A stretch of 64,000 bases of DNA from Rubinisphaera italica (GTDB taxonomy: Bacteria; Planctomycetota; Planctomycetia; Planctomycetales; Planctomycetaceae). The DNA lies in contig NZ_SJPG01000001.1 of the NCBI RefSeq assembly GCF_007859715.1, forward strand, positions 1,388,623-1,452,622, read 5' to 3'. Below, in pieces: positions 8,362 to 19,022 of this stretch. The position numbers and the translations under genes were made by a program. The notes beneath the pieces are model-generated. The model did no database searches and had not been told where the DNA came from. It was given only the letters and a program-made list of their open reading frames with translations. Numbering within the stretch: position 1 is the stretch's first letter; the number at the start of each line of letters is the position of its first letter.

Positions 8362-9069
8362 GTGACAGAATCTGAAAACTCTAATCATCAATCTGCACGA
8401 CGCAGTCTCAGGAAAATCATTTTCTTTGTGATTGTGATGCTTCTGATTCCCATCCTCCCATTTGTACTGTTGGGAGATGCTTTTGAGTCGAGTTTGCTGG
8501 CAGGACTGAAAGCGACCACTGAATCTGGCTATGCAGGTCTCGTTCTGTTTGCTTTGCTCGCAGTCGATATCTTTTTGCCCGTTCCTTCGAGTGGTGTATT
8601 AACCTATGCCGGTTCGCAGATTGGATTACTTTCGACAGTTCTCTGGGCGACACTGGGGCTGAATGTTGGTTGTGCGATAGGTTATGAGTTTTCCCGTTGT
8701 GTCGGCCCTTGGGTTCTAAAACGCTTGACCTCACAAGTCGACAGAGATGTTGTGGATGTATTTATCGGTCGCTGGGGAGGCCTGGTAATCCTCGTGACGC
8801 GTCCACTGCCAATTCTGGCAGAAGCTTCCGTATTGATCGCAGGTTGCGGGAAACTGCAGCGAAGTATCTTTTACAGCTTGATGACGATCAGCAATCTGCT
8901 TATCTGCATTGTCTATGCGGCGATTGGAGAATGGTTTGGTCAGAATGAATATTTTGGATCCATCGTACTTGCCTCACTATTTTTGCCTTTAGCGGCAACA
9001 TTGTTACTGAAACGAATCATCCAGCGGACAAATCAATTTAAATCACATAAATCTGGTCCCATGGCCTGA
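8362..9069 (+). CDS. VTT-domain (TVP38/TMEM64/DedA-like) membrane protein
   Basis: The only start that retains the basic N-terminus is a GTG at 8362. Hydrophobic segments lie near residues 18-40, 58-78, 82-105, 135-160, 168-188 and 198-218. The DedA/SNARE-associated signature is visible as VDIFLPVPSSGVLTYAG and as GRWGGLVILVTRPLPILAEA, the reentrant-loop Arg-Pro motif. Family members act as lipid scramblases or transporters (undecaprenyl phosphate and phosphatidylethanolamine in the better-studied ones) in the inner membrane. The preceding unknown exported protein is close enough for one operon. The gene ends three bases from the end of the convergent EEP-nuclease gene. Confidence 0.82.
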   Translation: MTESENSNHQSARRSLRKIIFFVIVMLLIPILPFVLLGDAFESSLLAGLKATTESGYAGLVLFALLAVDIFLPVPSSGVLTYAGSQIGLLSTVLWATLGLNVGCAIGYEFSRCVGPWVLKRLTSQVDRDVVDVFIGRWGGLVILVTRPLPILAEASVLIAGCGKLQRSIFYSLMTISNLLICIVYAAIGEWFGQNEYFGSIVLASLFLPLAATLLLKRIIQRTNQFKSHKSGPMA

Positions 9070-9071
9070 AA

Positions 9072-10028
9072 CTACTCTGGCTGAACAAGTTCAAATGTTG
9101 CGATAACCGGGAAGTGATCGGAGTAGCCGATGCGTTCTTTGTAGTCGTCGATGGGGAGTGGGATTTTCACGCCGTTGAAGGCCCGGCGGTCATTAATCAT
9201 GAACTTCGGCCGGTGCACTTTCGTACTTTTCCAACGGAGGATATCGCCCTGTTTGGCAGAGGAATTGATGAGCACCTGATCGAAACAGTCCAGGTCCATA
9301 TTGTTTTCATCGCGGTTGAAATATCCGATTGTCCAGCGAGCATTTTCAGGAATGCTGAGCATTGTATTTGTCAGACCCTGTTGTTCGAGATATTTCAGGG
9401 ACTGATTCTGTGGCGTATCGTTAAAATCACCGACCAGGACGACAGGAACCGCCCGACCTTCGTATTTTGTGATAATCTCTTTCACACAAATGGCGGAGGC
9501 CTTTGCACAAGTCATACGAACATCTTCATGACTGCCATCTCTACGGCTCTTCCAGTGACAGACGACAACGTAAAACGGAGTTCCCTTCGAGGCAAATCTT
9601 GCGACGAGTAAATCGCGGGGAAGATCTGGAATATCGACACTGCGGACCAGAAATGGAAACCGGCTGATAATCGCACAATCAATACCACGAGGGTCGTCTC
9701 CTTCGAGCAGGGCGTAATAGTCGTATCCGTTCTTGGAAAGATAACCGGTGACCAGTCGCTTCAGAATGGAAGCATTTTCGACTTCTGCGAGTCCAATGAT
9801 ATCTGCATCGAGGCTACGAATGACTTCTGCATCTTTGCCAAGTCGTTCCTGAACTGAACTTGGGGAATGTTTTTCATCATAAGGAAGAAGAGGATCGTCA
9901 TGCTGATCGAGCAGGTTCTGAACATTCCAGAAACCAATCGTAATTTCCTGAGCGGGCGATTGTTGCGAACAAGCCGTTAATGCAAACAGCGTGATCAGGC
10001 AACTCAAGAGGAGCAATAATCGTGACAT
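9072..10028 (-). CDS. Endonuclease/exonuclease/phosphatase-family lipoprotein
   Basis: ATG 10028 gives MSRLLLLLSCLITLFALTAC, a lipoprotein signal with lipobox LTAC. The body has the EEP-superfamily metal-centre motifs in order: IGFWNVQNL (Asn), LAEVEN (Glu), VCHWKSR, LVGDFNDTP (Asp/Asn) and YSDHFPVIATFEL (Asp-His). These proteins cleave phosphodiester or phosphoester bonds in nucleic acids, lipids or sugars; the periplasmic or outer-membrane location makes a nuclease or sphingomyelinase-like scavenging role possible. It follows the six-gene membrane/ATPase run by 39 bp on the same strand and could be its last cistron, though it is not obviously related in function. Confidence 0.87.
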   Translation of the reverse strand: MSRLLLLLSCLITLFALTACSQQSPAQEITIGFWNVQNLLDQHDDPLLPYDEKHSPSSVQERLGKDAEVIRSLDADIIGLAEVENASILKRLVTGYLSKNGYDYYALLEGDDPRGIDCAIISRFPFLVRSVDIPDLPRDLLVARFASKGTPFYVVVCHWKSRRDGSHEDVRMTCAKASAICVKEIITKYEGRAVPVVLVGDFNDTPQNQSLKYLEQQGLTNTMLSIPENARWTIGYFNRDENNMDLDCFDQVLINSSAKQGDILRWKSTKVHRPKFMINDRRAFNGVKIPLPIDDYKERIGYSDHFPVIATFELVQPE

Positions 10029-10067
10029 GAAGCATCCAATCAATCTTATGATTGCCAAAACCGTTTA

Positions 10068-10928
10068 TTAATAAGGTCGAATGTTCATCCACTCGCGGAA
10101 CAAGAATTCGAGCCGAATAGCCAGCAGAGCGATGCGGCCCATGACGGTCATGCCGAACATCGCACCGAAGGTCATCATCAGTATCCAGATTCCGAATTTC
10201 GAAACCCCGGCGACTGCTCCTTTATGTTCGATCGAGAAGAAGAAGTAGACCAGACAGGAGAGGATGCTGACAATCATGAAGGTATTCTGAAATGATTGCC
10301 AGTAATCAATACCGCTGTCCGTGAAGACAATTAATGGAATGAAACTGTTTTCGATCTGACTCAAGAAGTCCGCTTCCAGATACGCAATCATTCGCAGGCC
10401 GGCGGTTGTTCCAATAATGAATGCCAGAGGCCAGAGTGAGATCCAACTCATGCTTGGGACAAGTCGCATCAGGAGCATGATACCCAGAATGAGCGGGACG
10501 ATATAATAAATGCCAGTTGCTTCCAGTTCGGGAGACAAACCAGGCATGGCCCATTGTTGAATGAGTCCCGGCATGAGTTTGGCAAATAGATTGGGCACAA
10601 GTGTCGTCCAAAGTCCAACAACCATGTAATAAGCTGCTGAAACACCCACGACGGTCGATTCCGCAACCTTGTAAAATGGATTATCTCGATACATGAACGA
10701 GAAAATACAAAGCGTAAAAACAGCAGCGATCCATAAACCTGCGGTGCGGTCGTAGCTGACTTGAGCGATTCCCGCTTTGCGGTCGATCATGTCGGCTTTG
10801 ACCCATTTGCCATCAACCTGTTTCACATATTCACGGCCCGCACTTTGCGAAGGATCGAGAAAAGTTCTCGAAACCGCCATGGCGATCATCGCCAGAATCA
10901 GAATTGTCCAGACAGTCCGTTCTGTCAT
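10068..10928 (-). CDS. Polytopic membrane protein of the MutL-type ATPase cluster
   Basis: ATG 10928 is preferred over the GTG at 10949 because a GGAAAG lies about 13 bases upstream. About 287 residues with six or seven hydrophobic segments: one at the N-terminus (TVWTILILAMIAMAVS), then a short exposed loop (YVKQVDGKWVKADMIDRKAG), then membrane helices around residues 60-80, 90-115, 140-165, 170-190, 215-240 and 245-275. No family was recognised. The gene starts 21 bp after the preceding membrane-anchored protein and is last or next to last in the cluster, so it is probably a membrane subunit of the same assembly. Confidence 0.75.
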   Translation of the reverse strand: MTERTVWTILILAMIAMAVSRTFLDPSQSAGREYVKQVDGKWVKADMIDRKAGIAQVSYDRTAGLWIAAVFTLCIFSFMYRDNPFYKVAESTVVGVSAAYYMVVGLWTTLVPNLFAKLMPGLIQQWAMPGLSPELEATGIYYIVPLILGIMLLMRLVPSMSWISLWPLAFIIGTTAGLRMIAYLEADFLSQIENSFIPLIVFTDSGIDYWQSFQNTFMIVSILSCLVYFFFSIEHKGAVAGVSKFGIWILMMTFGAMFGMTVMGRIALLAIRLEFLFREWMNIRPY

Positions 10929-10949
10929 TGCACTACGACTTTCCAACAC

Positions 10950-11822
10950 TCAGGATTTAGTACGAGAAGATTGCAGAAAATATAAGGTATTCCCTGCGAG
11001 GATCAGGAAAATCATTAACAGGTGAGCCACAAGTTGAGGTCCCATCCTCCGCCTGCCTTCCTGATATACGGCTTTTGGTTCGCCTTTGATATATTTGCCC
11101 ACCACGAGCGTCTCATATTCAGCCGCTCCCTTGATAGCGCCGAGCAATCCGATCAATTGTTTCGGGACATAGGGATATAGGTAAGGAGCCTGCACACCGG
11201 TAACACCGGCGACGAGGTTAATTTTGTCGGGGAAGGGGGTTTTGGCATATTGCACCCACTCTTTACAGCCGGGATAACCTGCCGAGACATTGATGAGCAA
11301 ATCCATATCCTGAATGCTTTCCACTCCCTGACACATCGGGATTTGATCGATATTCGTACCACGTGCATCAGTCGAATAAAGTTCACGCAGGTTGGTGATA
11401 ATGACTTTAATCACTCCCTCATATCCAGGTTTGAAGCCCAGGTCGACGTAATCTTCTCCATATACGAGGTTTGGAAAGTCCGTCAGGATGACTCGTTGAA
11501 TCGCCTGTTGAATCATCGGTGGTCCACCGGGGTAGAGTGTCAGAAAGTACATTTTGACTTTCTTTTTCGCACAATGGAGCACGAAAGATGTTGCCATCGG
11601 GCTCAGCTCGCCTTCGGAACTCGGATCGTAATCGAGCGCCAGCAGAACACGGTCTCCCTCTTTGAGTCGTTCGACTTCATCAAAGACATTGATTGCCTGC
11701 TGCGTGGGGGTTTCCGGAAATTCCAGACCGAGCAGAATAGGAATCGCGACCGCGAGTAACATCGAAAGGAAGACCCAGCGACGATCCAGATTGGCCAGTT
11801 TGTTAATGATGGATTGTTTCAA
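10950..11822 (-). CDS. Membrane-anchored protein with Rossmann-like central domain (MutL-type cluster)
   Basis: A TTG start gives MKQSIINKLANLDRRWVFLSM followed by one N-terminal membrane helix; a second helix closes the C-terminus (LVAHLLMIFLILAGNTLYFL). The roughly 200 residues between them look like an alternating alpha/beta domain: GDRVLLALDYDPSSEGELSP, KVKMYFLTLYPGGPPMIQQA, YVDLGFKPGYEGVIKVIITN, DMDLLINVSAGYPG. No catalytic set was recognised; the acidic DYDPSSEGE loop is the most distinctive feature. The two-anchor topology would place this domain on one face of the membrane, possibly next to the soluble ATPase. Confidence 0.75.
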   Translation of the reverse strand: MKQSIINKLANLDRRWVFLSMLLAVAIPILLGLEFPETPTQQAINVFDEVERLKEGDRVLLALDYDPSSEGELSPMATSFVLHCAKKKVKMYFLTLYPGGPPMIQQAIQRVILTDFPNLVYGEDYVDLGFKPGYEGVIKVIITNLRELYSTDARGTNIDQIPMCQGVESIQDMDLLINVSAGYPGCKEWVQYAKTPFPDKINLVAGVTGVQAPYLYPYVPKQLIGLLGAIKGAAEYETLVVGKYIKGEPKAVYQEGRRRMGPQLVAHLLMIFLILAGNTLYFLQSSRTKS

Positions 11823-11890
11823 GGAACTTTCTCAGCTGTTTGAACGGGTTTCGTGTTTACTCTCACCTCTAATCACTCGTCTCTCACCTT

Positions 11891-13735
11891 TTATTCATCT
11901 CCTGAACCCAGATAGGAGCGATCGACTCCCAGCAGGATTTTTAGAGATGTTGAAACGATCCCAAGTGAGATCCCAATCATGATCGCTCGATTTCCTGCTG
12001 TATTGATAACAGACATAATAAACATCGTAATGTTCTCAATACGAAATGCAGAAAGGGATTCTGGAAGCCAACTGGTCAGCATGACGCCAGCAAAGGTTCG
12101 TCCAAGTAGAATGATGAATGCAGTACCGAGCAGAAGCAACGCTTCGAAGTTTTTGGCACGGAAGGCTCGGAAGGCAGCCGAGGCTACATAAAATGCCAGC
12201 AGCGAAAACATCGTTGCTGTCAGCGGTTTAAACGCATACTCGTACGACCACCAGAACGGTGAGCCGACCGCGATGTATTCTCCTGACCACGGATATTTAA
12301 CGCGATGGGATTTGACCATCAGTCCGTACATCTGCTCCTGCCAGTTGTGCTGCTCGCGATACCCGGCCAGTAGGAATTCAAACTGTTCTTCGGAAAGAGT
12401 TTCTCCGCCGGTGATCAACGCGGAGGCGATCATTCGGTTTCGCATGGGAATTGTGGGAGTTTTCTGAAGAAATGACTGCAAAGCGGCTTCCTGCGCAGGC
12501 AACCAGTCTCCAAGTGTTGAGAGTGTTTCACCCATTGCGGCCAAATTGGTTGCAGGATTGGAAGTTGATTGCTTGATGAAATCTTCCTGGGCAGCATTCA
12601 AAGTGACATCAGGTTTTGTCGGTTGGACGGTCAACTGCAGATTCTTTTCGCCAGCCTGCATTTCGGCTAATAATTCACAGGCTGATTTTGTGCGTTCCTG
12701 CCGGACGCCTGCATCGTTGAGGACGGCGATCAGCTGATCGGCAGTCCAGTCGCTTTTGAGTAATCCAGTCGTTGTGTTCTTCTGCACGTCCGTCAAACCA
12801 CCCGGCAGAGCGGCTAGTTCATCGACGTATTGTTGGATCTGATCTTCAGTGAATGGTCGGGTTCGTGGAAACACATCGGCAAGGGCGGATTTCATTTCCG
12901 GGCCAACCGGTCCCATGACATCCATTGTATTATCCGTGAGGGTAATCCGATCCTGATAGTTCTCTGGGATCTGAAAATTCGCGGGAGGAGTCGAGATCGG
13001 ATAACTCGTGACTGCTCGACTGCGTTCGACAAGCCGGTCGGTCGCCTGTTGCCAGGTTTGGGAATCGGAGATGCTTCGCAGATACGTTTCCTCCTCTTCA
13101 TTGAGAGAGCCGGAAACGGAAAGGGCGCGATGGTCTGCCAGATAGCGGACCTCTCCTGCCAGTTGATCGGAAATCGCCGCGAGATCAGCCAGTTGTTCTA
13201 TCGAACATTGCCAGTCGAGTTTCTGATGCAGATTCAATAAGTCCTGTCTCTGCCCGCCGTTCATCCAGCCACGAAAACGAAGTTGGGTGATCGTTTCGTT
13301 ATCCGTTTGCGCAGAAAATTGCTGGCGGACGGAAGCCGGTATTTCTTCGTCTAATAATTCAGCAGACAAATCGACCGGCAATTCAAAGGTCAGTTCCTCC
13401 GGCATTTGTTCGACAGTTAAATGCGCGAATGTCTCACCATAAAACTCCTGATCACTCCCAGGGCTGATGCCCAGTTTGAATAATCCGACACCGAGCGTCA
13501 GCAGAAAGGTGACGACGGTAATTAGCGAATAAGCCCAGCCTTCGGATTGATCGCTGACACGTCGCAGATGAATTTTGAGCAGATTTCCTCCGCCAAGAAT
13601 GAATGCAATCGCAGCGAGGATATCGAACCAGACCGCAGCCGTCTCACCCCAGCTAACTGTTGCGGGAATGAAGGCGGTGACAATCAGAACGATGCCACAA
13701 ATCGCGGCTATCAATAATGGAACCGTACGTCTCAC
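11891..13735 (-). CDS. Large membrane protein with long extracytoplasmic middle region (MutL-type cluster)
   Basis: A GTG start is supported by CAGGAG nine bases upstream. 614 residues. Three hydrophobic segments at the N-terminus (about 5-25, 32-52, 66-90) and about four at the C-terminus (about 500-600) flank a hydrophilic, helix-rich region of about 400 residues. That region has weak internal similarity in short helical units ending in patterns such as LTDVQKNTTTGLLKSDWTADQL and LTLNAAQEDFIKQ-like segments. The C-terminal FRAFRAKNFEALLLLGTAF segment looks strongly constrained. No known family was recognised. It lies 61 bp downstream of the DUF6754-like gene on the same strand. Confidence 0.75.
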   Translation of the reverse strand: MRRTVPLLIAAICGIVLIVTAFIPATVSWGETAAVWFDILAAIAFILGGGNLLKIHLRRVSDQSEGWAYSLITVVTFLLTLGVGLFKLGISPGSDQEFYGETFAHLTVEQMPEELTFELPVDLSAELLDEEIPASVRQQFSAQTDNETITQLRFRGWMNGGQRQDLLNLHQKLDWQCSIEQLADLAAISDQLAGEVRYLADHRALSVSGSLNEEEETYLRSISDSQTWQQATDRLVERSRAVTSYPISTPPANFQIPENYQDRITLTDNTMDVMGPVGPEMKSALADVFPRTRPFTEDQIQQYVDELAALPGGLTDVQKNTTTGLLKSDWTADQLIAVLNDAGVRQERTKSACELLAEMQAGEKNLQLTVQPTKPDVTLNAAQEDFIKQSTSNPATNLAAMGETLSTLGDWLPAQEAALQSFLQKTPTIPMRNRMIASALITGGETLSEEQFEFLLAGYREQHNWQEQMYGLMVKSHRVKYPWSGEYIAVGSPFWWSYEYAFKPLTATMFSLLAFYVASAAFRAFRAKNFEALLLLGTAFIILLGRTFAGVMLTSWLPESLSAFRIENITMFIMSVINTAGNRAIMIGISLGIVSTSLKILLGVDRSYLGSGDE

Positions 13736-13796
13736 TCGTTCAGGCTCCTGATAAACTGTTTGTTAATTTAATTTTGATCATGAGGATTCGAATTCT

Positions 13797-15107
13797 TTAG
13801 CCAGGTGTATGCAGGGTCGGTTGCGAATTCTCGCGTGAGAGAATCCACCAGATTGCCAACGGAATGGCGCAGGCAATCAGAACGAAGATCAGGACTGAGA
13901 AAAATGGTACGTTAATCGTCGCAGCAATACATCCCGTAATGATCCCAATCGCCACAATGATTTTCCCGACATCCTGTCCCTTCAAACTTCCCAGTTCTTC
14001 AGGAGCGCCGGACAGATAAGCCGATGCGGCGAACAGTTCTTCGCCAATTAACGTGTAATCACAAGCGGCTACGAAGAACGGTAGCTGTGAAGGCTCCGCG
14101 GTTCCCGCAACCTGAATTGCACCAATGGAATTACCGGTTTCTGCGAGAATTAGAGATTCTGCATAAAACGCACCCATATAAAAACAAGCCGCTGGTTGTT
14201 CGCGGACCATCGTTCCGGAAACGGCTGCTACGTAACCAAATTGTTCGTCGGTCACGTAATAGGCTAAGTCAGGATTGTAAGCGTCTGGACGTCCAGCTGA
14301 GAGATAAGAACCTTGCAGTGTTTCCCGGGCAGCCGTCATGACGAGTGCGCGTGAGGTGGGAACTTCGACATCGGCATCAAACTCAGCAGCGGTTTTGGCG
14401 ACGTGCGAAAGAATGTTCAAACCGGCAATGGTCTGAATGTCATTCAAATCCTGAATGCCGGGAACAAACAGAACCGAGCGTCCCATTTCCGTCGCTCGTC
14501 CAACGGCTTCGTCGACGGCATTCAAGCCAGCAATTTTTCGCACCTTTAATGGATGTCCGCGTTTGGCAATTTCGATAAAGAATATGACAGACCCGCAAAT
14601 CACGAAACCGACAAACGCCAGATTCCATTTTTCACCAATAAACCATTGTCGTCTCGTCTGCATCGGCTCTGTCGATTCGGCCAGTAAAATTAATTCGCCC
14701 ACTTCCGGTTCCCACGAAGCTCGAAAGAAGTAATGAGAGTGCCGCGTTAATCCTGAGACTCGACCGGTAAGAGTTTTCGTTTCTTCATCAAAATTCCAGG
14801 TGCCATCGTTGGGCGGAAACTGACTGACTGGTCGATAGGCCCCACCATACTCTTCCGACATGCCGATCAACAAATGGCCTTCGACCTGTTCCAGGTCCTG
14901 AAGTTTTTCATAGTAGGAATCGGTCAAGGGAACTGTGATGATTAAGGAATCTCCGTTATCCCAGTCACGATCGTTAATGAATAACTCTTTGATATTCGAT
15001 GGCTGATCAGTCTCAGTCTCTTGTGCAGAAGTTACGATCGCCGAGAGCAGCACAATCGAAAGACTGCAGGCGAATGCTTTCAGAATTTTAAGGAATGATG
15101 TCTGCAT
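13797..15107 (-). CDS. DUF6754-like membrane protein (MutL-type cluster)
   Basis: Signal-type N-terminus (LLSAIVTSAQ), then an extracytoplasmic beta-rich region of about 120 residues (fibronectin-like: WNFDEETKTLTGRVSGL, HSHYFFRASWEPEVGELIL). A membrane helix near residues 160-180 leads to a soluble domain containing VGRATEMGRSVLFVPGIQDL, NILSHVAKTAAEFDADVEVP and LVMTAARETLQGSY, which I associate with the DUF6754 family seen in Planctomycetes and Chloroflexota. Two C-terminal helices follow (IIVAIGIITGCIAAT..., VLIFVLIACAIPLAIWWIL). The function is not described. It begins 12 bp after the barrel-sandwich/KOW gene, so the two are very likely co-translated. Confidence 0.7.
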   Translation of the reverse strand: MQTSFLKILKAFACSLSIVLLSAIVTSAQETETDQPSNIKELFINDRDWDNGDSLIITVPLTDSYYEKLQDLEQVEGHLLIGMSEEYGGAYRPVSQFPPNDGTWNFDEETKTLTGRVSGLTRHSHYFFRASWEPEVGELILLAESTEPMQTRRQWFIGEKWNLAFVGFVICGSVIFFIEIAKRGHPLKVRKIAGLNAVDEAVGRATEMGRSVLFVPGIQDLNDIQTIAGLNILSHVAKTAAEFDADVEVPTSRALVMTAARETLQGSYLSAGRPDAYNPDLAYYVTDEQFGYVAAVSGTMVREQPAACFYMGAFYAESLILAETGNSIGAIQVAGTAEPSQLPFFVAACDYTLIGEELFAASAYLSGAPEELGSLKGQDVGKIIVAIGIITGCIAATINVPFFSVLIFVLIACAIPLAIWWILSRENSQPTLHTPG

Positions 15108-15119
15108 AGAGATTTCAAT

Positions 15120-16247
15120 TCAGTCTGCGATAATTTCGACGTTGGCTCGTGGAACGAGGATTTCTTCACCATCTTCGCAGGTGACCGTGAGGACTCTCGC
15201 TTTCGAGCCAGAGCCCAGAACCTGAGGCTCGGAAGGTAATGTCGCCACCTGTCCAATCCGTCCAAAATAGGGATCGCGAATCAGTCGTACCGTAACGCCG
15301 GGCTCGAGAATCCCTTCAACAACACCCTCGTCAATCGTCTCACTGGAATGAGTTTGATCGAGGGGAATCACAATTTCTGGACGCATCACACCGGCTCGAA
15401 TTTGCGTGGCACCATTCACCGAAGCCTGGTCACCGGCATGAGAGCAAAGCAATCGATGCGTACGCTCCGCCATCGCGATATCGCCAAAGCCTTCTGTAAT
15501 GATAAGTGATGGTCCAATTTTTTCCGTTCCGGTAATGGCTACGCCAAGATCGTATCCCAGAATATTCTTGAGGTCCTGGTCATCGATCCCACCAGAAATC
15601 ACCGCGGCGGCTCCGATCTCAACCGCTTTGGCAATCGCCTCGTTCGTCATCCGGGCTCCACCAATGATGACGCATCCAGACATTTCCGGCTTTATATGCT
15701 CTGCTCTGAGAATTTCGTCAGGAGTTTGACAGGCGACCGCAATTGGGCCGTAAGCTTCACTCCCAATTCCGAAAATTCCCTGAATGAATGCGACCGTCGA
15801 TTCAATCACGACACCATGTTCGGGCATGATGTCAACAACCTTGCCCGTAACGTAAGCCTTCACCTGCACAGGAATCGGTTCGCCACGCAGAATGACTTGT
15901 CCGGTAATCTTTGAAACCGCTTCGAGGACTCCCGCCGATTTGGAATTGTATTGCGTTTTGAAGAAGCCGAAAATCCCCTTGGATTCTGCGAGCAGATCGC
16001 CGATCTCTACGCGATCGCCAACCTCCTTTTTCATGCAATTCTGAAGCTCAGCTGGCGCGGTCGCGAGTAGATTCGCGAGATTGATCGGGAAAATGTTACC
16101 CGGAATCTGGGCTTCTGCAACGACATCTTCGGCTTGAACGTCCTGACCTTTTTGGACATGCACGGACCCGGAAATCGGCAGGATGCGACGGACCCGCAGG
16201 TTCGTGCATTCGGTCACTTTCAGTCCTGGTGTGTATGCGTGTGCCAT
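15120..16247 (-). CDS. Barrel-sandwich (biotinyl/lipoyl-like) plus KOW-like protein, partner of MutL-type ATPase
   Basis: A soluble protein of 375 residues. The N-terminal third has repeated GxVxxGxxVxxxDxxA patterns (GSVHVQKGQDVQAEDVVAEA, KKEVGDRVEIGDLLAES, TGKVVDIMPEHGVVI), typical of barrel-sandwich hybrid folds such as in RnfC or biotinyl carriers; no attachment lysine motif (MKM) is visible. The middle is alpha/beta and Gly-rich (GCVIIGGARMTNEAIAKAVE, AAVISGGIDDQDLKNILGYD). The end has a KOW-like turn (VRLIRDPYFGRIGQVATLP) and VLTVTCEDGEEILVPRANVE. It starts eight bases after the MutL-type gene. The role is unknown; a scaffold or regulator of the ATPase is an inference from position only. 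Confidence 0.72.
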   Translation of the reverse strand: MAHAYTPGLKVTECTNLRVRRILPISGSVHVQKGQDVQAEDVVAEAQIPGNIFPINLANLLATAPAELQNCMKKEVGDRVEIGDLLAESKGIFGFFKTQYNSKSAGVLEAVSKITGQVILRGEPIPVQVKAYVTGKVVDIMPEHGVVIESTVAFIQGIFGIGSEAYGPIAVACQTPDEILRAEHIKPEMSGCVIIGGARMTNEAIAKAVEIGAAAVISGGIDDQDLKNILGYDLGVAITGTEKIGPSLIITEGFGDIAMAERTHRLLCSHAGDQASVNGATQIRAGVMRPEIVIPLDQTHSSETIDEGVVEGILEPGVTVRLIRDPYFGRIGQVATLPSEPQVLGSGSKARVLTVTCEDGEEILVPRANVEIIAD

Positions 16248-16255
16248 CAGTGCAA

Positions 16256-18104
<1,849 letters not shown>

Positions 18105-18124
<20 letters not shown>

Positions 18125-18488
18125 CCGCGGGCTGGGTTGAAGTCTTGTCAGAGCCTAGTGAATCCGATTCAGTTTTACCACTCAAATCGGGGTTGAGCCT
18201 GTCCTGCAGGATATCGATCGCATCCCGACGTTCAAGAAACAGTGCAAACTCACGATACTCTTCGGCTGAAAACAAAGCCGTCGCAAACGGTTCGAGAAAG
18301 TGCATTCCCTGAGCACCGATGTAATTCAACGGCCGGGACAACTCCAGAAACGCAGCCGCAGCCGGCACCATTTTCCGCTCACGGATTTTTTGACAAAGCC
18401 GGTCGACTATCCGTTCCTGGACCTCAGATAAAGGTTGATCGCTTCGTGGACCAACCGCAAAAGCATGTTTCAATTTTTCCCATGCCAT
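18105..18488 (-). CDS. Small soluble protein heading the MutL-type ATPase cluster
   Basis: About 127 residues from ATG 18488 (MAWEKLKHAFAV); the alternative start at 18503 adds five residues. It is helical, with VQERIVDRLCQKIRERKMVP, AAAFLELSRPLNYIGAQGMHFLEPFA and FALFLERRDAIDILQDRL, then a low-complexity Ser/Thr/Asp tail (about 25 residues) that overlaps the start of the ATPase gene. No family was recognised. The 20-base overlap argues for translational coupling and a stoichiometric partner of the ATPase. Confidence 0.7.
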
Positions 18489-18516
18489 GAAAAGTACCCG
18501 CATTTGATTAATAAAA

Positions 18517-18553
18517 TTTGAACCGCGGATGAACGCAGATATACGCAGATGGG
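18517..18553. repeat. GxxExxY-associated repeat, copy A
   Basis: TTGAACCGCGGATGAACGCAG followed by ATATACGCAGATGGG. It belongs to the widespread family of imperfect repeats (consensus like AACCGCGGATGAACGCGGAT) that surround GxxExxY genes. It lies just beyond the 3' end of the minus-strand gene at 18572-18964, in the same orientation as copy B and opposite to copy C. Confidence 0.8.
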
Positions 18554-18571
18554 TCTAATATCAAATTGGGT

Positions 18572-18964
18572 TTAATGCCGACCATCTGTGGTTCTTGTAT
18601 TGGCAACTCGTTTCCATGAAAGTTTTGAATACTTGAAATTGAGAATTAGGCCAACTTGTAATCTTGTAAGCTTTAAATAATTCAACATTTGTCCAAGTTC
18701 TGTGTCACCTATTCGATCAATCGTCTTTGTTTCAACGATCACGGAATCGTAAACGATCAAATCAGGAATATACTCTCCAACAAGAATGTTTTTGTAAAGC
18801 ACATCATATTTTCGCTGTTGGATGACGGGAATTCCTCTCAATCTCAATTCTACAACCAGTGCATTTTCATAAGGCTTTTCAAGTAAACCAAGACCAAGCT
18901 TATTACTGACTTCGAAAGCTGCGCTTAAGATACTCTCGGTTTCATCTTTAAATAAAACTGTCAT
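18572..18964 (-). CDS. GxxExxY protein (PD-(D/E)XK nuclease fold)
   Basis: 130 residues. The family-naming motif is present as GLLEKPYENAL (G-L-L-E-K-P-Y) near residue 27, followed by LRLRGIPVIQQRKYDVLYKN, VGEYIPDLIVYDSVIVETK (the D...ExK nuclease-core arrangement) and DTELGQMLNYLKLTRLQVGLILNF. Family members have a PD-(D/E)XK nuclease fold, but no activity is established. The last codons (..TRTTDGRH) are made by part of the repeat family that also brackets the gene, so the coding end and the repeat are fused. Both flanks carry the same repeats, suggesting that gene and repeats moved as one cassette. Confidence 0.88.
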   Translation of the reverse strand: MTVLFKDETESILSAAFEVSNKLGLGLLEKPYENALVVELRLRGIPVIQQRKYDVLYKNILVGEYIPDLIVYDSVIVETKTIDRIGDTELGQMLNYLKLTRLQVGLILNFKYSKLSWKRVANTRTTDGRH

Positions 18965-18984
18965 TAATAAATCTCATAATAAAA

Positions 18985-19010
18985 TTGAACCGCGGATGAA
19001 CAGAGGTTAA
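18985..19010. repeat. GxxExxY-associated repeat, copy B
   Basis: TTGAACCGCGGATGAACAGA and the next six bases repeat the start of copy A (TTGAACCGCGGATGAACGCA) on the other side of the GxxExxY gene, in direct orientation. It lies about 20 bp upstream of the gene's start codon. Confidence 0.8.
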
Positions 19011-19022
19011 CGTGTTTGAAAA

